A DNA stretch of 64,000 bases from CAYZJR01 sp964503045 (GCA_964503045.1 CAZCZI010000036.1:1-64000); one strand, 5' to 3'; positions 35,264 through 44,150 are shown, counted from the stretch's first letter. The notes: generated by a model from the letters alone, not told the origin. Numbers and translations: made by a program.

Positions 35264-36841
35264 ATGCGAACCGCTCTTGTGAGTGCTTACGATAAGACAA
35301 ACCTGGTGCCGTTCATCAAAAAGCTGGAGAAGTTTGAACCTCTCAGGCTGATTGCCACCGGCACAACCGCCAAACATCTTAGCGAGAACGGTTTGAAGTG
35401 CGAAACCGTTGAGAGTGTCACGAAGTTTCCCGAGATTTTGGGCGGCAGAGTGAAAACGTTGCATCCGAATATATTCGGCGGCATCTTGGCTCGTCCAACT
35501 GATGAAGACAAAAAATCGCTCAAAGATCATGGCATTCATGAAATCGATTATGTAATCTGCAACCTCTATCCGTTTGAAGCCAATATGAAAAAGAAGTTGA
35601 CGGAAAAGGAGATGGTGGAGCTAATCGACATCGGCGGCGTCACGCTCCTGCGCGCCGCTGCGAAGAGTTTCGAGCGCGTCTCGGTCATTTGCGACCCCAG
35701 TCAATACGATTCGGTTATAGAGTCGATGGAGGCGGGTGGCGGTACGCCTTCAAGAGAGCTCAGAATGAGCCTCGCACATGCAGCCTTTAATCGCACGGCC
35801 ACCTACGATAGATTCATCGGCAATTATTTCGCGGCATGCATCGAAGCAGACTTTGCAAAAAGCCATGAGTTGCCGGTGACGTTGGATTTGAAGTTGGCTC
35901 AGTATCAACCGCTTCGATATGGCGAAAACCCGCACCAAGCAGCAGTTTGGTACTCAAACGGTCGCTTCGAAACCGGTGCCGAAAGTCTGGCTGACTTCCC
36001 ACCGTTTGAACAGCTTCAAGGCAAGGATCTTTCCGCCAACAACATTACCGACACATATTGCCTGGTGAAAATCTTGCGCGATATCGGCGGGCCCGGAGCA
36101 TGCATCATCAAGCACAATAACCCGTGCGGAGTGGCTGTGGCTAAAACTTTAGCCGATGCATACGACAAAGCTTATGCAACCGATCCAATGGCTGCCTTTG
36201 GTGGTATTTATGGTTTTACCGATGAAGTAGATGAAGCAGTCGCCAAGAAAATTGTCGAAGGCTTCGTCGAAATTGTTGCCGCGCCTTCCTTTACTGCGGG
36301 CGCACTTCAGGCGTTTCACGCCAAGAAAAATCTGCGGGTGCTCAAACTCAAAAAGAGACTTTTGGAACCTGCTCATGCCAGCAGCTGGCATGTAAGGGAT
36401 CTTCAAGATTTCGGATGGATCATCGAGAAGGATGTGGAACCGCCGGTTCAATTGGCGCAGTTTCAGTGTGTGGCTGGAGCCGGGCTGGGCAAGGAATACA
36501 TTCAAGATGCGGCGTTTGCGTGGTCGGTAGTGAAGCATCTGACATCAAACGCGATATTCATCGCAAAAGATGGTGTCTCACTCGGGTTTGGAATCGGACA
36601 AACCAGTCGAATCGCCAGCGTGAAGATCGCATTGCAACAAGCCAAAAGTGAAGCACGAGGCGCTGTGATGGCGAGTGATGCATTCTTCCCGGCTACCGAC
36701 AATATTGACGAAGCGGCGGCTGCTGGAATCAGCGTAATCATTCAACCGGGTGGAAGCGTCAAAGACAAGGACGTAATTGCCGCATGCGAAAAGCACGGAA
36801 TTACGATGTTGTTTACTGGACAACGCTGTTTCAAGCACTGA
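35264..36841 (+). CDS. purH: Bifunctional AICAR transformylase / IMP cyclohydrolase
   Basis: 525 residues carrying the last two steps to IMP. The N-terminal cyclohydrolase domain (MGS-like, 1-190) has LIATGTTAKHL and GGRVKTLHPNIFGGIL; the transformylase domain carries YGENPHQ and the catalytic KHNNPCGVA motif, then VSLGFGIGQTSR and SDAFFP. AGGAGA in the end of purM acts as ribosome binding site. Both domains look intact. Confidence 0.97.
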   Translation: MRTALVSAYDKTNLVPFIKKLEKFEPLRLIATGTTAKHLSENGLKCETVESVTKFPEILGGRVKTLHPNIFGGILARPTDEDKKSLKDHGIHEIDYVICNLYPFEANMKKKLTEKEMVELIDIGGVTLLRAAAKSFERVSVICDPSQYDSVIESMEAGGGTPSRELRMSLAHAAFNRTATYDRFIGNYFAACIEADFAKSHELPVTLDLKLAQYQPLRYGENPHQAAVWYSNGRFETGAESLADFPPFEQLQGKDLSANNITDTYCLVKILRDIGGPGACIIKHNNPCGVAVAKTLADAYDKAYATDPMAAFGGIYGFTDEVDEAVAKKIVEGFVEIVAAPSFTAGALQAFHAKKNLRVLKLKKRLLEPAHASSWHVRDLQDFGWIIEKDVEPPVQLAQFQCVAGAGLGKEYIQDAAFAWSVVKHLTSNAIFIAKDGVSLGFGIGQTSRIASVKIALQQAKSEARGAVMASDAFFPATDNIDEAAAAGISVIIQPGGSVKDKDVIAACEKHGITMLFTGQRCFKH

Positions 36842-36851
36842 GGGGAGCGTA

Positions 36852-37400
36852 ATGCCATCCAACAACTCAAGTAATTCAAAACCGGTCATTGGTATCGTCA
36901 TGGGCAGCGAATCGGATTACGAAACGCTGAAACATGCCGAAGATATTCTGATAGAGTTCGGCGTTGCCTATGAGATCTCGGTTACAAGCGCTCATCGCAC
37001 GCCGAAGGTAATGTTCGACTACGCTACTTCTGCAGGTGCCAGAGGACTGAAAGCCATCATCGCCGGTGCCGGTGGCGCCGCCCATCTGCCTGGCATGATG
37101 TCTGCGTTGACGATTGTTCCTGTGATGGGTGTGCCGGTGGAATCGAAGGCATTGAGCGGTTTGGATAGCTTGTTGTCTATAGTGCAGATGCCTGGAGGCG
37201 TGCCGACTGCAACTTTTGCCATCGGCAAAGCCGGTGCGATCAACGCGGCACTGTTTGCGCTGCAGATTTTGGCAGTGGACGACCCCAAGTTGAAAACCAA
37301 GCTGGAAGCTCACCGCAAGAAGATTTCCGAGCAGGCGCTGGCGGGAAACGCAACGGTGAGAAAACGCGTGGGTTCAAGCGGAGCAAAGCGCAAAGCATGA
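36852..37400 (+). CDS. purE: N5-carboxyaminoimidazole ribonucleotide mutase
   Basis: 182 residues, class I PurE. Motifs GIVMGSESDYETL, SVTSAHRTP and AGAGGAAHLPGMMSALT are all present, and purK follows directly, as class I enzymes require. The C-terminus has a short basic tail (RKRVGSSGAKRKA) beyond the usual end. GAGGGGAG sits just before ATG 36852; the frame is open further upstream only inside purH. Stop overlaps purK by ATGA. Confidence 0.97.
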   Translation: MPSNNSSNSKPVIGIVMGSESDYETLKHAEDILIEFGVAYEISVTSAHRTPKVMFDYATSAGARGLKAIIAGAGGAAHLPGMMSALTIVPVMGVPVESKALSGLDSLLSIVQMPGGVPTATFAIGKAGAINAALFALQILAVDDPKLKTKLEAHRKKISEQALAGNATVRKRVGSSGAKRKA

Positions 37401-38653
37401 AGAAAGTTGGTGTCTTGGGCGGCGGCCAATTAGGAATGATGCTTCTGGAGAGTATCTTTCGTTTGGGTGGGAGAGCGGCGGTTTACGATCCTGATCCCGA
37501 TGCCCCGGCCTCTCAGCATGTCAGAACGTCGTTTACAAATACATGGACTGATCTGAAGTCGCTCGAAGAATTTTTTGAACTCTGCGATGTGGTCACCTAT
37601 GAATTTGAAAACGTGGAGAGCGGTTGTTTAGTCGGTTTCGAGCAGAAGAAGCCTATCCTTCCGAGTGTTCGGGTGTTGTTGACGACGCAAGATCGAATTT
37701 TCGAAAAGCGATTCATGAAAGAAAACGATCTTCCGCATGTGTATTTTGCGGAAGTAGAACAAGCGACTGAACTTGACAAGGCGGCGCACGAGTTTGGGTT
37801 TCCCAGCATTATCAAACGTGCTCGCGGTGGATATGACGGGAAAGGGCAGTATCGCTTCGAGTCTTACCAGGACTTCAAGGCTGCTCTGGATAATCCGGAC
37901 AGCACCTGGCCTCTCACTTTCAGCGGCATCATTGAAGAAATTGTTGACCTTCAAGCCGAGGTCAGTTGCATAGTTGCGCGTTCGAAAACTGGTCAGGAAA
38001 TAGCATTTCCGGTATGTCAAAACTTGCATACCAATCACATTCTCGACATGACGATTCTGCCTGCCACCATTGCTGAAAGTGTGCAAAACAAAGTGCAGCA
38101 AATCGCATTGCATGCGGCGCGCACGATGGGAGTTTACGGGCTGCTTACCTCTGAGTTTTTTCTGACGCGCACACCAGCGCCAAGAGGCAAAGCAGTAGAA
38201 TGTGACGGTTGGTACATATACGTCAATGAGTTTGCACCCAGACCTCACAACTCAGGGCACGTCACGCGTAATGCTTGTTGCCTGAGTCAATACGATGCAC
38301 TGGCAAGAATTCTTCTGGACATGCCGCTTTCGCAGCCCTGGGTAGTGGCGCCTGGTTACTTCTGCATGGGCAATTTGTTGGGTGAGGTATTCATCGCTCA
38401 AAACGGCGAGCAAAAACAGGAAGCGAGTCTTGATCTCTCTTGCATCGCCGAGCATCCGAACGTAATAGATATCGTTCTATACGGAAAGAAAGAGGCGCGC
38501 GTCGGAAGAAAGATGGGGCACTTTGTCACATACGGAGACACACCGGAAAAGGCAACGACTGCGGCTGAAGCCTTTCGCCAGGCGCTTTCGCAAGAGACGA
38601 AGAAGTCTTCGCGCAAGCCGTCTGCCAGTGGCGCTACGTCTCAAAAATTGTAG
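37397..38653 (+). CDS. purK: N5-carboxyaminoimidazole ribonucleotide synthase
   Basis: 418 residues, ATP-grasp enzyme that carboxylates AIR with bicarbonate for PurE. Landmarks: GVLGGGQLGMMLLE, VVTYEFENV, KRARGGYDGKGQ, and NEFAPRPHNSGH. It is about 50 residues longer than usual, partly through a Ser/Lys-rich C-terminal tail. It is the last gene of the purine operon; its 3' end overlaps the convergent kinase gene by 13 bp, and no terminator is visible between them. Confidence 0.96.
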   Translation: MKKVGVLGGGQLGMMLLESIFRLGGRAAVYDPDPDAPASQHVRTSFTNTWTDLKSLEEFFELCDVVTYEFENVESGCLVGFEQKKPILPSVRVLLTTQDRIFEKRFMKENDLPHVYFAEVEQATELDKAAHEFGFPSIIKRARGGYDGKGQYRFESYQDFKAALDNPDSTWPLTFSGIIEEIVDLQAEVSCIVARSKTGQEIAFPVCQNLHTNHILDMTILPATIAESVQNKVQQIALHAARTMGVYGLLTSEFFLTRTPAPRGKAVECDGWYIYVNEFAPRPHNSGHVTRNACCLSQYDALARILLDMPLSQPWVVAPGYFCMGNLLGEVFIAQNGEQKQEASLDLSCIAEHPNVIDIVLYGKKEARVGRKMGHFVTYGDTPEKATTAAEAFRQALSQETKKSSRKPSASGATSQKL

Positions 38654-40626
38654 AAGATCTTGCTGTTTGTGAAATAGAATGTGTAGGCGATCAAGAGCGA
38701 ACCGCCCAATATAATTGCTGCCAACCAAGGGACAATCAGTGCTCTTACCGCGCCGATGATTGCTGCTGGGCCTGAGATAACCGGTTTTTGAAGAGAACAG
38801 CGTATTGCAACCAGCGCCAGAACAAAAATGCTTCCGACCACCGACAATGTTCCAAACCAGAATAAGAGTCTGTCTCCTCCAACGCCATTCACGATTGTTG
38901 CAGAGGACGGATTTTTGGGATCAACGTGCACTGTCAGTTGTATCGGCGCTTCCTGGCGAATGGGTTCGAACGGTTGTCCGCCCAAAAGTGCCTGCGACCA
39001 GCTGGTGACCTCATTCATTCCAGTGCCGGTGGGATTTTGGTTGGCGCGAGTTCCGCGTTCGAAAACTTCTTTGCGGTACTGAGCGCCTTCCGGTCCGCTG
39101 CCGTAAAGCTCCCAAAGAGTCGACTTTGATTTCGAGGAGTCTCCACTGCGAGACTCGTACAGACTGAATCTCGTCGATACATACTGCCTGCCGTTATAGG
39201 TGTATTCATAAAAACCATCTCCCAGCGCCATCGCTGGTTGAAGCAAGGCAGAGACACCTGTTTGACCTTCTGATCGAGGAGCCCGACGCAGTATGCCTGA
39301 GGTTTGCACCCAGGTTCGGCTTTGAACTCCAAGTTCTTTCAGATGATAATGCTGCTGGATGCACGCGATACCAATGGCGGTGCAGACTCCGGCGCTGACA
39401 ATGTAGCCTACCAACTCCGATGCCAATCGATTGACGTCTTGAGCAGGTGCGGACGGCTGCTTGTCGTCATCTTCCGGCGCCGCGCTTGTCCAAGTTGGAG
39501 GTTCTTCTTTCTTCGGCGCTTCTTGTGGCGTGGTTGCAATCGCTGTTGCAGCCTCTGCTTGCGAAATCGGTCTGCTGGGAGTTCTGCCGCGTGCGCTCGA
39601 TATGTCTTGTTCTGTGGTTTTGTTGCGCTTTTTTGGAGCCTGCAACTTCTTGATTTGCAACTTGAGTTGCTCAGCTGATTGATATCGTTCGCTTGGATCT
39701 TTCGCCAGGCATTTGAACACCATTGCCTCTAATTCTGGTGAAACGTTTGGATTAATAGGAAGTTCGGAAAATCTCAGGGGCATCTGCCTGATTTGTTTGA
39801 CCATCGTATCCATTGCAGTGTCAGCCTGAAGAGGTGGAGTGCGGGTCAAGACCTCATACATCACGCAGCCGAGACTATAAATATCGGAGCGTTGATCGAG
39901 TGGTTTTTCCCTGCAATTCTCCGGGCTCATGTACAGCGGGCTGCCGCATACTGATCCGCTCTTGGTAAACTTTCGCGGTTGGTCGGTGGACTCGAGACCA
40001 GGCAAATAAACTTTTGCAATTCCGAAATCAACGATTTTGACGACTTGTTCGCCGTCATCGCCAGGCACCAACATGATGTTGCTCGGTTTGATGTCTCGAT
40101 GAACGAGCCCATGCCCATGTGCATGCGACAAGCCTTTGCAGACTTGTTCGAAAATACTGAGAAACTGCTCCAACGGCAGCTTGCAGTCTGAAAGAATGAC
40201 ATCGTCCAAACCACGCCCGTGGAGGTAATCCATGACGATGTATGGCTGCCTGCCCGGCAGAAAGCCAAAATCATGGACTGCGATCAAGTTCGGGTGGTTC
40301 AGCTTGCCGGCGTTTGTTGCTTCTTCTCTGAATCTTGCTTTCGTCTCGGGGTTGAAGACATGGTGTTTGAGCAAAACCTTTATTGCGACAATGCGCTTAA
40401 TGTCCTTGTGCCGGGCTTTGTACACGGCGCCCATGCCGCCGCGTCCGGCTAATTCGAGAATTTCATACTTGGCTTGAATGGTTTGCCCGACCAAACTGAA
40501 TAAATCCAGGTCTTCCGCCTCGTCAGAATCAGTGTTTGACTCGGCTTGAACCAGTTTGGTGGAATCGGACTCTGGGGCCTTAACCTCAACATCCAGCGGT
40601 GTTTGGTTAGAACTATCGGGAGGCAT
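38641..40626 (-). CDS. Membrane Ser/Thr protein kinase with DUF3592-like tail
   Basis: 661 residues. After an acidic N-terminal tail, the kinase domain (about 53-325) has AGRGGMGAVYKA, AIKVLLKH, HRDIKPSN, VDFGIAKV and GSPLYMSPE, all needed for activity. A Pro/Glu-rich linker leads to a first membrane helix (about 405-428), an extracytoplasmic region resembling DUF3592 (GDGFYEYTYNGRQYVSTRF, then VHVDPKNPSSATI), and two further helices near the C-terminus. The kinase therefore faces the cytoplasm with a sensor-like domain outside. Start ATG 40626; divergent from the exported protein at 40845. The 3' end overlaps purK. Confidence 0.92.
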   Translation of the reverse strand: MPPDSSNQTPLDVEVKAPESDSTKLVQAESNTDSDEAEDLDLFSLVGQTIQAKYEILELAGRGGMGAVYKARHKDIKRIVAIKVLLKHHVFNPETKARFREEATNAGKLNHPNLIAVHDFGFLPGRQPYIVMDYLHGRGLDDVILSDCKLPLEQFLSIFEQVCKGLSHAHGHGLVHRDIKPSNIMLVPGDDGEQVVKIVDFGIAKVYLPGLESTDQPRKFTKSGSVCGSPLYMSPENCREKPLDQRSDIYSLGCVMYEVLTRTPPLQADTAMDTMVKQIRQMPLRFSELPINPNVSPELEAMVFKCLAKDPSERYQSAEQLKLQIKKLQAPKKRNKTTEQDISSARGRTPSRPISQAEAATAIATTPQEAPKKEEPPTWTSAAPEDDDKQPSAPAQDVNRLASELVGYIVSAGVCTAIGIACIQQHYHLKELGVQSRTWVQTSGILRRAPRSEGQTGVSALLQPAMALGDGFYEYTYNGRQYVSTRFSLYESRSGDSSKSKSTLWELYGSGPEGAQYRKEVFERGTRANQNPTGTGMNEVTSWSQALLGGQPFEPIRQEAPIQLTVHVDPKNPSSATIVNGVGGDRLLFWFGTLSVVGSIFVLALVAIRCSLQKPVISGPAAIIGAVRALIVPWLAAIILGGSLLIAYTFYFTNSKIFYNF

Positions 40627-40790
40627 GCAAGGCGCTCAATCGGTCATAAAGGACCTAGCTAGAAGGAACGGTTAAATCGGACGGGACTCCTAACAACAAC
40701 ATATGCCCCAAAATCGAGATTTTGTGCGTCCCGTAAAGATTTCAGGATGCTTGGTTATCCCATTTAACGCACCAGATGGGAATTCCACGA

Positions 40791-40819
40791 TTGTCGAGGG
40801 GGCGGTCCTTTAGTAAATT
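40791..40819 (+). promoter_or_regulatory. Candidate sigma-70 promoter
   Basis: TTGTCG (40791-40796), 17-bp spacer and TAAATT (40814-40819) lie 26 bp before the start codon of the exported protein; each hexamer matches consensus at four or five positions. The ribosome binding site GGAG follows at about 40833. Confidence 0.4.
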
Positions 40820-40844
40820 TGTACCGTCACTATGGAGTAATTAG

Positions 40845-41645
40845 ATGCTGGGTCGAGTAGGCCTATCGCTGCTTTCGCTTGCTGCAGCTACGTTTGTGTG
40901 TAGTGAGGCTGAGGCGAAGTCGCACCAGGAGAAGCGTCAGGTTCGCGTAACCGTGGGCTCTGTCGAGGTTCGTGACTGGCAGCATGGTTTGGTAAAGAAC
41001 AATCCAAACCTCCGCCACTTCCACTGGAACCCGATTTACGCCAATGTTCAATCTCGTGAATATGTCTCGCCGCCGCCGCCGCCGAAGTTTCCGGTCAACA
41101 CGCGCCCGGCTCACCATGAGATAAAGGTAGAACCGGCAAAGGTTGATCCCAGTCATCTGTCTTTCAAGAAAGCGGCTCCTCGGCGAAGAATTTATACAAA
41201 TCCGATTCAAGCTCCCACCAATCCTTCAAGACCTGTTCAGCAGGACATTTCAGGAGTGATCGTCAATAAGGACGGCCGATTAGTGTGGAATCGACCAACC
41301 GCTCCAAACAAGGAAGTCGCCGCTGCATTCAGCCAAGACAAGGTTTATCCTCAGCTCACTAATAAAGATGTGGGTGCGAATTTGACAACGAGCAAGCCTA
41401 CTGGTTTGCTTGCAACACGTCAGGGCATGGGCACTTTGAGAGACAAGGAAGTGAGTGCGCAACTGGCCAGCAAGGATGTTACCGGCGAACTAGTTGCAAA
41501 AGGCACCTCAGCTCAGCTGGCACGGCCAGCCGTTGCGAGCTATGGAGATCGTTATTCATCGAATCTTCCTGGTGCAACAACTGTCTTTACGCGAACAGAG
41601 AAACGCAGCGTGCACGGGCAGTTGGCTGCAAAGCGAAACTACTAG
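40845..41645 (+). CDS. Exported Pro-rich protein with short degenerate repeats
   Basis: 266 residues, not recognised. Signal peptide 1-24 (cleavage after EAEA). A Pro-rich middle (PPPPPKFPV, about 76-86) leads to a C-terminal half with repeats of the form KDV/KEV-x-A-x-L-x-x-K: NKEVAAAF, NKDVGANLTTSK, DKEVSAQLASK, KDVTGELVAKG, GTSAQLAR, and finally VHGQLAAK. The repeats are 14-30 residues apart. Basic, soluble, probably surface or periplasmic. ATG 40845 has GGAG about eight bases upstream and a candidate promoter. A strong hairpin terminator lies 170 bp downstream. Confidence 0.75.
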   Translation: MLGRVGLSLLSLAAATFVCSEAEAKSHQEKRQVRVTVGSVEVRDWQHGLVKNNPNLRHFHWNPIYANVQSREYVSPPPPPKFPVNTRPAHHEIKVEPAKVDPSHLSFKKAAPRRRIYTNPIQAPTNPSRPVQQDISGVIVNKDGRLVWNRPTAPNKEVAAAFSQDKVYPQLTNKDVGANLTTSKPTGLLATRQGMGTLRDKEVSAQLASKDVTGELVAKGTSAQLARPAVASYGDRYSSNLPGATTVFTRTEKRSVHGQLAAKRNY

Positions 41646-41816
41646 GTCTGATCCCCCATTTGGTGGATACCGCATTTTCGCTTCGCGAACTATGCTCATA
41701 AACAGGCGTCCTTGACTTGAGCTTCACACTGATCGGGTACCTTCATTTAATCGACTTGCCACACTGTCGGCGTCGTTCAAGGGATTTCCTATCAGGAAGC
41801 AGCTGTCATAATCAAA

Positions 41817-41855
41817 GAGGTGGCCGGGCGTAGTCCCGCCACCTCATTGCCTTTT
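41817..41855 (+). terminator. Rho-independent terminator
   Basis: GAGGTGGC-C-GGG pairs with CCC-GCCACCTC (11 bp with one bulged C, loop CGTAGT), followed by ATTGCCTTTTC. It lies downstream of the exported Pro-rich protein gene. Confidence 0.7.
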
Positions 41856-41923
41856 CAAGGACTCGATGTTCCTTCGAAAATAGAATTTGCCAAGTACAAA
41901 TCTATTTGATTGTGCCGAAACCT

Positions 41924-42148
41924 TTATGGTGTCGACTCTCGCGAGATACCTTCTCGGCGGAGATCGTCTCTAGTCGAATCTCTATTGATCGTGCCAAGCT
42001 GGGACTGGTAAGCCTTTTGTTGAGCTTGTTGAAGTGCAGACGCTTCATTATTGTTTGGTTTTGACCAGTCCTTTTGTGCTGCCAAAATCATTTTGAGAAC
42101 GATTAAGCAAAGAACTGTAATTAAGACACCGGTGACAAATCCGCGCAT
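41924..42148 (-). CDS. Small single-pass membrane protein, hypothetical
   Basis: 74 residues. One N-terminal helix (about 4-24, VTGVLITVLCLIVLKMILAA) is followed by a Gln/Asn/Arg-rich hydrophilic tail (about 50 residues). No family recognised. ATG 42148. It is divergent from the small acidic protein gene at 42306, with about 160 bp between them. Confidence 0.6.
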   Translation of the reverse strand: MRGFVTGVLITVLCLIVLKMILAAQKDWSKPNNNEASALQQAQQKAYQSQLGTINRDSTRDDLRREGISRESTP

Positions 42149-42305
42149 ACAACGCTAAGCCCGCCATGACCCCTCTGTATATATGGATGCGGCGGGGATT
42201 TTGGACAGAAAAAATATATCGCGCTTAAATGTGTTTGATGTACAGAACACTGTCATGAGGCTAGTATATACAGTCCGCTCGATACCTGCTTCCGGGGAGG
42301 CCACT

Positions 42306-42515
42306 ATGCCACAGACCGCCACACCTCCGCAATCCACTGTGATGGACACTGCGCTGCTTGAAGAGATTGTTTTTTGGATTAAGTCGATGACCGGTGTCGG
42401 AGTTTCTCCCGACATGGCAGCGAAAGTAACTTCCAAGTTTTTCCTTGCTGCTCTCGACACCGTCGGTTACGACGACGACGACGATGATGGAGCAGAAGAG
42501 TACTTCGAAGAGTAG
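42306..42515 (+). CDS. Small acidic protein, hypothetical
   Basis: 69 residues. A central amphipathic region (LLEEIVFWIKSMTG, then MAAKVTSKFFLAALDTVG) is followed by an acidic tail of six consecutive Asp and several Glu. The frame is open from 42183, but ATG 42306 has GGGGAGG at 42294-42300 with five-base spacing. A textbook terminator follows the stop, which supports it being an expressed single gene. Function unknown. Confidence 0.72.
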   Translation: MPQTATPPQSTVMDTALLEEIVFWIKSMTGVGVSPDMAAKVTSKFFLAALDTVGYDDDDDDGAEEYFEE

Positions 42516-42574
42516 TTAGAATCCGAGTCGTTTAGTCGACGAATACTCGAAGTATCAAAATCGGTAACTATTTC

Positions 42575-42604
42575 AACTCCTCCGCAATTGGCGGGGGAGT
42601 TTTG
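42575..42604 (+). terminator. Rho-independent terminator
   Basis: AACTCCTCCGC pairs with GCGGGGGAGTT over 11 bp (one G-T wobble) around loop AATTG and runs into TTTTG. It ends the small acidic protein gene. Confidence 0.9.
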
Positions 42605-42846
42605 ATGTGCGGTGTTCATGCGACTCAAATCTGGCTCTATCGTCGATGATTGATACTGCAATTGATACCAGATCTTAGTTGCGGTGCAAATGGACCAACT
42701 CGATTGCGACACCGCATCTGGTTGCGACTCGCAAGTTTGAATCAGTTGGTGTTGTGAACAAATGTGATTCCTTTGCATTCAAATTGAAAAATCCGACCAT
42801 TTTGGATCTATTGTGGGCAATGATCCTTGTGATCTCGAGGAATGCT

Positions 42847-43743
42847 ATGACTAGGGCGCTTCCTGGAATCCCGCTATTCATCGCGGTTTCGTGCTCCTTT
42901 CTGATCCAGTCTTGTGTTCAGGAGCAGAAAAGCGCGCCTTCGCAAACCGGTGAAGACGCCAGAAAGCTCACTGCAATGGTGTCTGTCGAAGGTTCAGACA
43001 CGATGGCTGAACTGTTGAAGCTCTGGAAAGAGAAGTGTATGGAGGATCATCCTGACGTTCCGATCAGCGTTACGGTTGATGATTCGGGCAGTGGCATAGC
43101 GGCTTTGATCAACAGAACCACCGATCTCGCAGCCGCGTCTCGCGATCTTTCCGATGCGGAGGCTAAGCTTGCTAAAGAGAAGGGAATACGTTTGAAGCGA
43201 ACTACAGTAGCTCGCGATTCCATTGCAGTCATCATTAACCCATCGAATCCGGTGAATGAACTAACTTTAGAGCAACTGCGCAACCTCTTTTCCGGCAAGA
43301 CTACAGACTGGAAGCAAGTTGGCGCGCCGAAATCGACAAAGGTTCAGGTTCTTGCCAGAGAGCCCGAATCAGGAACCTACTCTTATATAAAAACTCACGT
43401 CCTTGCAGGCGGCGACTACTCTTCCGCCACCCAGACCGTGACCTCAAATGATGCAATGTTGGAGACCATAAAAACCAACAAGGGAGCGGTTGGCTATGTC
43501 GGACTCGGGTTTGTTTTGAACTCCAAAGACAAGGTAAAGCCGCTCAAACTTAAGTTGATCGACAACTCTTCCGGTGTTTCCCCCTCAAAAGAAAACACCA
43601 TTGGGCTTTATCCGCTGAGCCGTCCTCTATTTTTCTTCTTTGATACTGATGCTAAGCCGACCGTGAAGGAATTTGTTCAATTTTGCAGTAGCGAAAAGGG
43701 GCAGAAGGTCGTCACACAGTGCGGTTTCGTCAGCGCGGAATAG
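42847..43743 (+). CDS. PstS-like phosphate-binding lipoprotein
   Basis: 298 residues, periplasmic substrate-binding protein of the phosphate ABC type (PBP-like). The N-terminus is a lipoprotein-like signal ending IQSC. Signature elements: VSVEGSDTMAELLKLW, TVDDSGSGIAAL (phosphate loop), AAASRDLSDAE, RDSIAVIINPSNPVNELTLEQLRNLFSGK and REPESGTYSY. No pstC, pstA, pstB or phoU lies in the window, so it is an orphan binding protein. ATG 42847 is chosen because CGAGG lies six bases upstream; the frame is open from 42679. The 120-bp repeat pair begins 48 bp after the stop. Confidence 0.88.
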   Translation: MTRALPGIPLFIAVSCSFLIQSCVQEQKSAPSQTGEDARKLTAMVSVEGSDTMAELLKLWKEKCMEDHPDVPISVTVDDSGSGIAALINRTTDLAAASRDLSDAEAKLAKEKGIRLKRTTVARDSIAVIINPSNPVNELTLEQLRNLFSGKTTDWKQVGAPKSTKVQVLAREPESGTYSYIKTHVLAGGDYSSATQTVTSNDAMLETIKTNKGAVGYVGLGFVLNSKDKVKPLKLKLIDNSSGVSPSKENTIGLYPLSRPLFFFFDTDAKPTVKEFVQFCSSEKGQKVVTQCGFVSAE

Positions 43744-43790
43744 TCTTGAAATCCGCGTTTTTGAGAGGTTTGGGTTTTCTGGTTTGTATT

Positions 43791-44030
43791 TTTCCGGAAA
43801 CGATGAGCCCCGTGCGACGTTTCCGGAACTGAAATCGCTTGCTGCAAGTGCCTTTTCAGGCCCGGATTTTGTGCACGGGGTGCGTCTGGTCCGGAAAAGC
43901 GAAAATCAGCTTTCCGGAAACGATGCACCCCGTGCGCCGTTTCCGGAACTGAAAAGCCTTGTTGTATCAATGTTTCCAGCTGCAGTTTTAGTGCACGGGG
44001 ACAACCTTCTCCGGAAACCTCCAGGGACAA
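43791..44030. repeat. Two tandem 120-bp repeats with interleaved palindromes
   Basis: Copy 1 is 43791-43910 and copy 2 is 43911-44030, an exact 120-bp period. Conserved blocks are TTTCCGGAAACGATG at the start, CCCCGTGCG, CGTTTCCGGAACTGAAA, GTGCACGGGG (43871, 43991) and CCGGAAA (43891, 44011); the segments between are diverged. TTCCGGAA-type palindromes recur six times. Copy 1's GCACGGGGTGC (43873-43883) pairs perfectly with copy 2's GCACCCCGTGC (43925-43935), enclosing a second stem TCCGGAAAAGC / GCTTTCCGGA around an 8-base loop. Both strands stay open across the region because the period is a multiple of three, so long frames here are not evidence of coding. Confidence 0.85.
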
Positions 44031-44150
44031 AAAGCACCCACCGTCCCAAAATACCAGCATCTCTTGAAAACCCGAGGGGTCTCCTAATTTCGCCCTGACA
44101 ACCCGTCAATGAACCATTGAGCCCAGAGCGGCGGACAAGGACTGAAAGAA

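Noticed and set aside
36777..36851. Upstream extension of purE
   Set aside because: Lies wholly within purH; ATG 36852 has a strong ribosome binding site.
43791..44030. CRISPR array
   Set aside because: Only two units, 120 bp long, with conserved blocks scattered inside each unit rather than a short repeat with unique spacers.
43673..44098. Long open frames on both strands through the 120-bp repeats
   Set aside because: A 120-bp period is a multiple of three and palindromic, so both strands stay open together; no start signals and a repeat-only product.
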